A stretch of DNA of 33,644 bases from Bacillota bacterium (GTDB lineage Bacteria; Bacillota_I; Bacilli_A; Izemoplasmatales; Hujiaoplasmataceae), in assembly GCA_003245625.1 (NCBI GenBank), contig QKCT01000107.1, positions 1-33,644 of the forward strand. Direction: 5' to 3'. The notes under the pieces were generated by a model, which did no database searches, was not told where the DNA came from, and saw only the letters and a program-made list of their open reading frames with translations. Made by a program: the position numbers and the translations under genes. Shown in pieces: positions 8,815 to 17,331 of this stretch. Numbering within the stretch: the first letter of the stretch is position 1; every line of letters begins with the position of its first letter.

Positions 8815-10296
8815 ATGTTTAAGAAAGCTTTTTTGCTAATCATAATTGGACTCATGTCGTTTTCGACGATAGCTTGTCAAACAACTACTACAGACGTCAC
8901 CACTGCCACCACAACAAGTGGCAGTGTGGCTCTTCCAGATTTGACTGGGATGTCGCAATCGGAAATTACAACAACTCTAAATAACTTAGGATTAACACCA
9001 AAATTCTATTTTGATGTATCAGTCAGTTATGATTCAGAGGATGATTACGATAAATTTGTGATGTACGGATCCGATCTTGTAGCCGGAGATGTTGTTGCAT
9101 CCGGAACGGAAGTGCGTGTTTATACAACGCCGTTAAACCTAACTCCGGTATATTACAACGATTTAGCTGCATATGATTCATCGCTCCAACTCGAAACCAG
9201 TGATTATACCGGCCAAGAGTTTATAGCGGATGGAATTGGTGAAGTAACTGTTGAGCGTTATGTCGATGGAGATACTACTTTCTTCAGGAGTGGCGGTCAA
9301 ACATTCTCTGTACGCTATTTAGGTATTGATACACCGGAATCTACAGCGCTTTATGAACCATGGGGTAAAGCCGCTGCCAATTATACTAAAGAGAGACTTT
9401 CTACCGCTGAAACTATCGTGTTACAGGCGGAAGGAGATCGTATGGATGGAAACGGAAGATATTTGGCTTGGGTATGGTACATTCCCGAAGGCGAAGATAC
9501 GTTCATTCTTCTCAATTTGGAATTGGTAGAGTTGGCATACTCGAAAGACAAGGTTTCTTCAGGCTCTGTTTATTCTGCCGTTTTATTGCAAGCGGACTGG
9601 AACGCATCACTCACGAAACGTCGTGTTTGGGGCGAACTAGATCCAAACTATGATTATTCCTTGGATGGAACTCAAATGTCCATTCAATACTTAATGGAAA
9701 ACTTCATCGAATACGTTGGTCTAAAAGTTGTTATTACTGGAGAAATCGTAAGAAAACTTGGTAATGGCATTTACATTCAAGACGAAAATGGTTATGGAGT
9801 TTATATGTACATGGGTTATACGACTGACGCGCAACTTCAAGTCGGTGTGAATGTAACGATTTCTGCTTTGGTTCCAACCTTCTATGGTGGATCACCGCAG
9901 TTATCTAGTTACTATCGTACGAACCTGATGGTAAACGATGATGATTTTGTTGTCGTTCCAGAGGTAATCACGTATGATGATTTCACATTCTCGTTGCTCG
10001 GATCTTTAGTTACAATGGAAGATTTGGAAGTGACTAGCATCAGCTATGCCGCTACCAGTTCATCCGAAAGTATCCATGTTGAAGATTCTGCCGGCAATAC
10101 ATTTGTCGTTCGCATTGACGATTCAACAGGATTAAGTTCAGAATCTCTTGGAATTACCGTTGGTTCTATCATCACAGTAACCGGACCGTTAGGATATTAC
10201 GACTACGATTATAATAACGATCCTGAAAGTTATAATTGGTTGGCTGAAAACTTCCAATTGATGATTATTACCAGCGATGATGTCACAATAGAGTAA
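8815..10296 (+). CDS. Secreted lipoprotein nuclease: PASTA-like domain, staphylococcal/thermonuclease (SNase) domain, C-terminal OB-like pair
   Basis: Lipobox STIAC; PASTA-like VALPDLTGMSQSEITTTLNNLGL...GDVVASGTEVRVYTT; SNase VDGDT (D151/D153), RYLGIDTPES (R167, D172, E175), DGNGRYLAWVW (R215). Residue spacing matches SNase D21-R35-D40-E43. Confidence 0.92.
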   Translation: MFKKAFLLIIIGLMSFSTIACQTTTTDVTTATTTSGSVALPDLTGMSQSEITTTLNNLGLTPKFYFDVSVSYDSEDDYDKFVMYGSDLVAGDVVASGTEVRVYTTPLNLTPVYYNDLAAYDSSLQLETSDYTGQEFIADGIGEVTVERYVDGDTTFFRSGGQTFSVRYLGIDTPESTALYEPWGKAAANYTKERLSTAETIVLQAEGDRMDGNGRYLAWVWYIPEGEDTFILLNLELVELAYSKDKVSSGSVYSAVLLQADWNASLTKRRVWGELDPNYDYSLDGTQMSIQYLMENFIEYVGLKVVITGEIVRKLGNGIYIQDENGYGVYMYMGYTTDAQLQVGVNVTISALVPTFYGGSPQLSSYYRTNLMVNDDDFVVVPEVITYDDFTFSLLGSLVTMEDLEVTSISYAATSSSESIHVEDSAGNTFVVRIDDSTGLSSESLGITVGSIITVTGPLGYYDYDYNNDPESYNWLAENFQLMIITSDDVTIE

Positions 10297-10322
10297 ATAA
10301 AAATTTAAATAGGAGGAATTAT

Positions 10323-13300
10323 ATGAAATTATTATTGAAGAGATTGGCTTTATTGACAATCGTCTTCGGTCTTACCATTGCGTTTATCGGATGTAACGAA
10401 ACTAGCACTACAACCGAAGAACAAACAACTGGTACAACGACTGAAAACGTAACAACGACGACAGAAGAGCCAACAACAACAGTTGATTTACTCGCTACCG
10501 TTCCAAATAGAATTATTATCGACGGTTCCGATCAAATCACTGGAAACTTTTTGTTACCTGGCGAAGTTCTAGGTGTAACAATTACCTATGCATCTTCAAA
10601 CACAGATGTAGCAACCATTTCTGAAACTGTAAATGACGATGGATTCTACACTGTTTATATCACTACTCCTTCCATCCCATTGGGTGGCGAAAACACTTCT
10701 GTAGTGATTACAGGTACAATGACTTATGGTGGTGAAACGGAAACATTCACAAAAACAATCCGTGTCATCGCTCAAAACATCATTTTCGTTAATAACATTG
10801 CAGAAGTTCATGCAAATGCAAGTTTGAATGATGTTGTTGAAGTTACTGGTACTGTATTCTCAATCTTTAGTGGTGGATTCTTCATTTATGATGAAACTGG
10901 TACTCTAGGAGTTTATGACAGTTCTGTAGATGTAGCAGTCGGCGATAACATTACCTTAAAAGGTACTTATGCAAACTATTATACATTGTATCAATTAGCT
11001 AGCATCGCTGATTACACAATCAACAGCTCTGGAAATGCAATCACATTACAACCAATCGTATTAGGTAACGGCGCTTATATCGCGAACGCTGATTCCACTG
11101 ACAAAACATTAGCCGGAACATTGTTCACAGTAACAGCATTGTTGGAAGAAAGAACTAATACAAGTGGATATACCAATATGTATTTGGTCGATGTTGATGG
11201 AAATGCAATCGCACAAATCTATCATTATTCAGATTCAGATTCATTGGATGTATTGAAAGCATTGATAGACGAAGTTATTACATTAGATGTTGTTTACTAC
11301 ACTGACCACGGTGATGTTGTTTATGTTTCATTCTATGGAACATCTGCAGATGTAACAGTGGCTGATACAGATGAAAAAGTAGCGGCATTCTATGCAGACG
11401 CATTGGAAATCGAAGATTCTTATGTTAACAATACAAGTTCTGATCTTCCTACTTCAATCGGTGTTGCAACTGTTTCTTGGGCTCCAGGAGCTAGCGAAAC
11501 AAACATTACCGTTTCTGGTAATACAGCAACATTCGCAGATGTTACAGGAGATACAACAGCTGTATTGACAGCAACTGTAACTTATACACCTGATGGTGGA
11601 TCCGCAGTTGTCTTGACAAGAGATTTCACTGTTACAATTCTTGACCAAACAGAAGCTCAATTAGTTGCAACTGACAAAGCTGATCTAGACATCACTTTAA
11701 CAGCAACTGAAATGGATAAAGTAGCATTACCTACCGATGGTGGAATGGGCTCAACAATTACTTGGGCAGTTACTTCAGGGGCGGCATATTTAAGCGGAAC
11801 TAGCGTTGTTTATGACTTCACTGGTGCTGCAGCAAATGTTGTATTGACAGCAACAATCACTAACGGTGCAGCTTCCGATACAAAAGACTTTACTGTCGCT
11901 GTATCACCAATCACTGTTTCTACTATCGCTGACGCATTAGCAGGAACAAATGGAGATTACTTCGCAGTTCGTGGTGTTGTATATTACACAACCGTGAATG
12001 GATTCTTCTTACAAGATGGAAGCAATAAATTATTGGTTTATACAAGTTCAACTCCAACTGTAGCAGTTGGTGACGAAGTTGTTATCTATGGTGCTCGTGC
12101 AGAATACCACGGATCAAAACAAATCCAATACCCTATCGTCAGCTCAGCGATAACAACTGGTAATGATGCAACTCAAACTTCTGAAGGTGCATTTGACCCA
12201 GCAACAACAACATTGCAAACTGGTTATACTTACACTGTTACTGGTACTGTACAATATGGTGCAGTAGTAACTGGTGGTTATGACAACTTGTTCTTTGGAA
12301 CAGGAACTGATGCAGGAACTGCAATGGTTTATTATAAAGCGGATGCTGCTTCTTATGCATTGCTTAAGAGTTTAGTTGGACAAAATATCACAGTTGACCT
12401 AGTATACTACAATGAAGATGCTGTTAGCATGTTCGTATTCTTAGGAACAAGCGATGATATTACAATCAACGGCATCACTGATGCTGAATTGATTACAGCT
12501 GCTTTGAATTCAATTGATTTACCAAACACAGTTACGGAAAATACCACATTGACATTGCCTACTTCCGCATTTGGTGTTGCTTTCACATATTCTTCTGATA
12601 TGGCAAGTTACATTACTGATGCTGGTGTTGTAACCGTTACAGACGGAATGCAAGTTACTGTTACTTTAACTGTTACTGGTACATTCAATTCTTTAACAGA
12701 TACATTGGCAATTGAAATCCAAGTTGGTGAACTTCCTGTTAGTGATATCGCAGACATCTACGATGCAACTAAATTTGAAGAAGGCGACATGATTAAAATC
12801 CAAGGTATCTTAACTGCAGATACAAAAACATCAGCATTCTGGTTACAAGATACTACAAGTGGTATTAACCTTTATGTACCTTCCGCACTTCGTACAGAAT
12901 TCGCTGCATTAACAATTGGTAGTGAATTACTAATCGTTGGTGAGGTTGATATTTATAATGGTTTATATGAAGTAGCTAACTTTACATATGAAGTGATCAG
13001 CGATACACCTGCTCTACCTGCTTCCACTGATATTTCTGATGTAGACTTTACACCAGAAGCATTATTGGCTTACCAAGGACAATTAGTAACTTTGAACGGA
13101 TATACATTGCAATCTGTAATTGCTGATCCAGGAACTTCTGACTTCACATTTACATTGGTAAGTGTTGTCGACGATTCCAAGACAATGTATGTTTATGTAG
13201 ATAGCGATGCATCTGGATTTGCTGCACTTGCAACTGAATTGCAAACTTACTCCGTGGATGATGTATTGATTATTGAAGGTGGTATCCTTGGTTGGTACAA

Positions 13301-15200
13301 CAGCCCTCAATTATTGTTATCTTACGACTCACAAGTTAGATTAGCTACAGATGCAGAATTATTAGCGTTGGAAGTAGCAATGTTTGATCCAACTGCTATG
13401 TTTGAACAAGGTACTACAATTGAAGTTCCATTAGCTGGTGAACTTGGTACTACATTCACATGGGATGTAACTGAAATCACAAATGCTGGTGGTACATTCG
13501 ACGCTTTGACAGGAGAATTAACATTCCCTACATTAACTGCAACTACAACTTACTCTGGTACTGTTACCATCACTATTGGTACAGAATCTCAAGTAGTTAA
13601 TGTTTCAGTGGAAGTATTTGTTTTGACAGATGCTGAAAAATTAGCAGCTGATAAAGCAGAATTAGACATCGCTTTGACTGCTATCGAATTTGATACAGTT
13701 ACACTTCCTGATACATTGACATATGGTTCAGTAGTAACTTGGGCTTTAGATAGCGGAACAGCTACTCTAAATGGAAACGATTTAACATTCGATTATGTTG
13801 GAGCTGATCAAACAGTTGTAGTTACTGCTACATTAACTTATACAAAAGCTGATACTACTACAATCACTGATACAAAATCATTTACTATTACTGTTACTGC
13901 TGCAGAAGTCATTACTGACTTAAGTTTATTGACAAGTATTGCTGATGGCGAAGTAGTGATTTTACAAGGTGTTGTTGCCGGATTTGTTTCTTCTGGATTC
14001 TTCTTAGAAGATGCTTCTGGAAACGGTATCTATCTTTATAAAGGTGAAGGTTACAACGACGGCACTGTCGTCGTTGGTGACCAAGTCATCTATGAAGGAA
14101 CATTGGGTACATATTATGGTGTAAGACAATTGGCAACAGGCGCAGCTTTATTGCATCTAATTGATCAAGGTAATACTCCAGTTGTTACTCCTTATACAGA
14201 AAATGCTTTAGCATTAGCAACAAATGCAGATACAAACTTCCTGATTTCGAATGCAGCATTTGAAATTTCAAATATCGTTTCAGGATCTTATATTGAGTTT
14301 ACTGCAGTTTCTGATGATACATTGACTACTACATTATTCAGATATTATTACACATCTGCAAACCCTTGGTTAGCTGATGTATATTCAGTAGGAGATACAG
14401 TTGATCTTCAATTTGTATTGATTACTTATTATTCTTCTGGATATTGGAAAATTGATGTTGTAACAACAGAAATGACAGATGCACAAGCTCAAGAAGCTGA
14501 TGCAGCTCAATTACCATCAACTTTGACTATGTCAGAAGATGAAGTTTTACCAACACCTTTATATGGTTCTACATTCACTGTTGTTGGAGTTACTGGTGAT
14601 GCAGCAACTTACATTGATTACACTACTACTCCTGGAACATTGATTTTAACAAGTCAACCTTCAGGTGCAGATGCAACTGGTACTGTAACAGTTCAAGTTT
14701 CCATTGGAACTGAATTAGATATCACAGTTGATATCGCTGTAACTGTTAGCCAAGCTATGACTTTGTTATATTCAACAGGATTTGAAACCGCTGAAGGATT
14801 TACAGCTTCTACATCTTACTCAAGTGGTTTTACAGCTAATAATTGGATTGGTGTTTCTGGAGTTGTCACTGCAACTAATGGAACAACAGAAGACTTACAT
14901 TTGCAAATGAGAGATTATGCAGATAGTATTATCCCTTATGCACAATGGTCTGATGGAAGTACCGTTATAACTGTTGTAGTATTCAATGCTTTCACTAATA
15001 CAGCAGGTACACAATTGACTGTTCAATTCTCATTAGATGGTACTACATGGAGTACTGGTACTGTAGTAGATTTAGCAACAACAGATGGAACATTCACTGT
15101 TAATTCTGATTTAGCTAATTCAATCTATGTTCGTTTCTCTGAAACAACAGCTACAGAAAGTTCTCAAAGAGTCAGTCTTGACGACGTCAAAATTTACTAA
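10323..15200 (+). CDS. Giant (1625 aa) modular surface lipoprotein with repeated OB-like and Ig-like modules
   Basis: Lipobox FIGC, Thr/Glu-rich linker; recurring modules of type '..GxVxxxxxxGFFLxDxxGxxxxVYxxxxxxVAVGDxVxxxGxxxxYYGxxQL' and 'xTWxVxSGxAxLxGxxxxxDxxGAxxxVVLTATxT...KxFTVxVxx'; SD AGGAGG. Confidence 0.88.
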   Translation: MKLLLKRLALLTIVFGLTIAFIGCNETSTTTEEQTTGTTTENVTTTTEEPTTTVDLLATVPNRIIIDGSDQITGNFLLPGEVLGVTITYASSNTDVATISETVNDDGFYTVYITTPSIPLGGENTSVVITGTMTYGGETETFTKTIRVIAQNIIFVNNIAEVHANASLNDVVEVTGTVFSIFSGGFFIYDETGTLGVYDSSVDVAVGDNITLKGTYANYYTLYQLASIADYTINSSGNAITLQPIVLGNGAYIANADSTDKTLAGTLFTVTALLEERTNTSGYTNMYLVDVDGNAIAQIYHYSDSDSLDVLKALIDEVITLDVVYYTDHGDVVYVSFYGTSADVTVADTDEKVAAFYADALEIEDSYVNNTSSDLPTSIGVATVSWAPGASETNITVSGNTATFADVTGDTTAVLTATVTYTPDGGSAVVLTRDFTVTILDQTEAQLVATDKADLDITLTATEMDKVALPTDGGMGSTITWAVTSGAAYLSGTSVVYDFTGAAANVVLTATITNGAASDTKDFTVAVSPITVSTIADALAGTNGDYFAVRGVVYYTTVNGFFLQDGSNKLLVYTSSTPTVAVGDEVVIYGARAEYHGSKQIQYPIVSSAITTGNDATQTSEGAFDPATTTLQTGYTYTVTGTVQYGAVVTGGYDNLFFGTGTDAGTAMVYYKADAASYALLKSLVGQNITVDLVYYNEDAVSMFVFLGTSDDITINGITDAELITAALNSIDLPNTVTENTTLTLPTSAFGVAFTYSSDMASYITDAGVVTVTDGMQVTVTLTVTGTFNSLTDTLAIEIQVGELPVSDIADIYDATKFEEGDMIKIQGILTADTKTSAFWLQDTTSGINLYVPSALRTEFAALTIGSELLIVGEVDIYNGLYEVANFTYEVISDTPALPASTDISDVDFTPEALLAYQGQLVTLNGYTLQSVIADPGTSDFTFTLVSVVDDSKTMYVYVDSDASGFAALATELQTYSVDDVLIIEGGILGWYNSPQLLLSYDSQVRLATDAELLALEVAMFDPTAMFEQGTTIEVPLAGELGTTFTWDVTEITNAGGTFDALTGELTFPTLTATTTYSGTVTITIGTESQVVNVSVEVFVLTDAEKLAADKAELDIALTAIEFDTVTLPDTLTYGSVVTWALDSGTATLNGNDLTFDYVGADQTVVVTATLTYTKADTTTITDTKSFTITVTAAEVITDLSLLTSIADGEVVILQGVVAGFVSSGFFLEDASGNGIYLYKGEGYNDGTVVVGDQVIYEGTLGTYYGVRQLATGAALLHLIDQGNTPVVTPYTENALALATNADTNFLISNAAFEISNIVSGSYIEFTAVSDDTLTTTLFRYYYTSANPWLADVYSVGDTVDLQFVLITYYSSGYWKIDVVTTEMTDAQAQEADAAQLPSTLTMSEDEVLPTPLYGSTFTVVGVTGDAATYIDYTTTPGTLILTSQPSGADATGTVTVQVSIGTELDITVDIAVTVSQAMTLLYSTGFETAEGFTASTSYSSGFTANNWIGVSGVVTATNGTTEDLHLQMRDYADSIIPYAQWSDGSTVITVVVFNAFTNTAGTQLTVQFSLDGTTWSTGTVVDLATTDGTFTVNSDLANSIYVRFSETTATESSQRVSLDDVKIY
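10779..14750 (+). repeat. Four protein-level repeat units in the giant lipoprotein, (OB-OB-Ig-Ig)(OB-OB-Ig)(OB-OB-Ig-Ig)(OB-OB-Ig); approximate boundaries 10779-11909, 11913-12731, 12732-13901, 13905-14750
   Basis: Manual alignment of the translated repeats; domain assignment is by pattern, not by profile search. Confidence 0.6.
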
Positions 15201-15236
15201 TTAAAATTTTTTACTCGAAGATTTGATAAAAATTAC

Positions 15237-15267
15237 AAAAGGCGCAACAATTTGTTGTGCCTTTTTT
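15237..15267 (+). terminator. Strong rho-independent terminator ending the nuclease/ABC operon
   Basis: AAAAGGCGCAAC-aattt-GTTGTGCCTTTTTT. Confidence 0.93.
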
Positions 15268-15326
15268 CTTTGTTTTTTCATTTTGGATAATATTTGAGTA
15301 AATATCTGTTGAAAGATTTTGGATTA

Positions 15327-15335
15327 TGTTATAAT
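15327..15335 (+). promoter_or_regulatory. Putative extended -10 promoter for the DHH phosphoesterase pair
   Basis: TGTTATAAT (TATAAT 15330-15335), TTGAAA at 15309-15314 (short 15-nt spacer). Confidence 0.6.
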
Positions 15336-15362
15336 GTAACGTTATTGGAAAGGTGATGACGT

Positions 15363-16301
15363 ATGAAGGATAAAATACTATCATTTATAAAAGAATATAA
15401 TAATATAATAATAGGGAGACATAAGAATCCTGATTTGGATGCATATGGATCTCAGTTTGGAATGTACTACGCTTTGAAGGAATATTTTCCAGATAAGAAT
15501 ATCTATGTGATAGGAGATACGAATCCGTTAAATCTGTTTCAACCATTTGATGAAGTAGAGGAAGATACAAGAAAAGAAAGTTTACTTCTCATTTTGGACA
15601 CAGTCGCTAAACAGATGCTTGATCCAGAAATCTATCGCACCTATGGAAAATTGATATTAATTGATCACCATCGCAATGAGGTTGATATTGAATGCGATCT
15701 AGCTTATCAATATACAGAAGCTTCCTCAACCGCAGAGATCGTAGCGGATTTATTGATAGAGTGGAATATTCCAATTACCTATGAGTCAGCGAGGGCTTTA
15801 TACTTTGGTATTATCGGTGACACCGGTCGTTTCATGTATAGCAATACAACAGAAAAAACATTGCTGATTGCGTCCAAATTACTTTCCAAAGGATTAAACA
15901 TTCAAGAATTACACAATGAAATTTATTTGGAACCAAGAAAAAATAAAGAAATTAAGAACGCCTTTTTCCAGAAGGTTCAATATACCGCTAAAAATCTCGC
16001 CTATGCAAAAAACGACTTGAATTTCCTAAGTGATTATGGATTATCTACCTCTTATGTGAGTAGAGGGTTGGTAAATCAAATGTCTGGGATGGTCGAAGTA
16101 CCTATTTGGGTAAACTTCACAGAGGAACAAGAGACGAGAAATATCATTTGTGAGATCAGATCAAGGAATATCCCTGTCTTGGATGTCGCAAAAAAATATG
16201 GCGGTGGCGGACATTTAAACGCTTGTGGTTGTACGCTAACTGATTGGAATCAGGCCGATAATGTTATCCAGGATTTGGATAATTTGTTACAGGAGGAATA
16301 A
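15363..16301 (+). CDS. DHH/DHHA1 phosphoesterase (NrnA / oligoribonuclease-pAp phosphatase-like), copy 1
   Basis: HKNPDLDAYGS, LILDT, LIDHHRN, GGGGHLNACGC motifs. Confidence 0.93.
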   Translation: MKDKILSFIKEYNNIIIGRHKNPDLDAYGSQFGMYYALKEYFPDKNIYVIGDTNPLNLFQPFDEVEEDTRKESLLLILDTVAKQMLDPEIYRTYGKLILIDHHRNEVDIECDLAYQYTEASSTAEIVADLLIEWNIPITYESARALYFGIIGDTGRFMYSNTTEKTLLIASKLLSKGLNIQELHNEIYLEPRKNKEIKNAFFQKVQYTAKNLAYAKNDLNFLSDYGLSTSYVSRGLVNQMSGMVEVPIWVNFTEEQETRNIICEIRSRNIPVLDVAKKYGGGGHLNACGCTLTDWNQADNVIQDLDNLLQEE

Positions 16302-16302
16302 A

Positions 16303-17253
16303 ATGGAACATATTTTACAAAAAATCAAGGAATACAAAAAAATTGTCATTCACAAACACGTCAGACCAGATGGAGATTGTTATGGTGCTGGGTTTGGATT
16401 AAAAGAAATTATCAAGGAATCATTCCCTGAAAAAGAAGTGTATGTGGTTGGTGAAACGGCGGATTATGTTAGTTTTATCGGGACACCAGATGTCATCGAG
16501 GATGAATTTTTTCAAGGAGCGCTATCTCTCGTTATTGATACGGCCAGTGCATCAAGAGTTGCCGATCAAAGATTTAAATTAGCTGAATACGTCATAAAGA
16601 TTGACCATCATATCCCAGTTGAAGATTTTGGTGATTATCAATATGTAGATACCACACGCGCCGCGACGGCACAATTGGTTTTAGAGTTCTATCTTAAATT
16701 CCAAGATCAGTTAAAGTTCAATATGAATGCAGCGAAAGCTTTGTATACAGGTATCGTTACTGATACTGGAAGATTTAAATATCGTTCGGTTACAGCGGAT
16801 ACTTTCAAAGCTGTAGCATTCTTAGTGGAATATGGTTTGGATTTCACGGAAATTCTAGGAAAACTAGATATTAAATCTGAAAAACTTATGAAGTTACAAG
16901 GATATGTTCTTCAAAACTTTGAAAAGACTCCAAATGGTGTTGCATACATTAAGATGAAACCAGAAATTATTGAACAGTTTGATGTATCTTTGGAAGAAGC
17001 AACATCACTTGTAAATGAATTATCAACGTTAGAAGATTGTCCAGTATGGATGTTATTCGCAGAATATGAGAATAATTTTGTTAGAGGGCGACTTCGTAGT
17101 CGAAAACCTGCGATAGATTTATTAGCAAACAAATATAATGGCGGTGGACATAAACTAGCATGCGGAGCCAATCTTGGGGATTGGGATACCGTTGAAAAAT
17201 TACTAGTGGATGCCGACGAATTGGTACGCGAATTCAAAAGCAGTATGAAATAG
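16303..17253 (+). CDS. DHH/DHHA1 phosphoesterase (NrnA-like), copy 2
   Basis: HVRPDGDCYGA, VIDTAS, IDHHIP, GGGHKLACGA; ATG 16303 behind SD AGGAGG rather than the longer ORF start at 16261. Confidence 0.93.
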   Translation: MEHILQKIKEYKKIVIHKHVRPDGDCYGAGFGLKEIIKESFPEKEVYVVGETADYVSFIGTPDVIEDEFFQGALSLVIDTASASRVADQRFKLAEYVIKIDHHIPVEDFGDYQYVDTTRAATAQLVLEFYLKFQDQLKFNMNAAKALYTGIVTDTGRFKYRSVTADTFKAVAFLVEYGLDFTEILGKLDIKSEKLMKLQGYVLQNFEKTPNGVAYIKMKPEIIEQFDVSLEEATSLVNELSTLEDCPVWMLFAEYENNFVRGRLRSRKPAIDLLANKYNGGGHKLACGANLGDWDTVEKLLVDADELVREFKSSMK

Positions 17254-17262
17254 TTTTTACAC

Positions 17263-17290
17263 TTGTTTTTTTACTTTGATTTGATATAAT
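17263..17290 (+). promoter_or_regulatory. Putative SigA promoter for the Na/Pi cotransporter
   Basis: TTGTTT (17263-17268), 16-nt spacer, TATAAT (17285-17290). Confidence 0.6.
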
Positions 17291-17331
17291 AATAGCGGTT
17301 TTCTATATCCATATCGATCAAGGAGATAAAA

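Noticed and set aside
10323-15200. Possibility that the giant Thr-rich gene is a phase-variable or recombining DNA repeat array
   Set aside because: Repeats are recognisable only at protein level; no long exact nucleotide repeats or homopolymer/SSR tract near the start were seen by eye. A dot-plot would be decisive.
16911-17237. 108-aa minus-strand ORF opposite the second DHH gene
   Set aside because: Antisense shadow of a conserved enzyme gene, no start signals.
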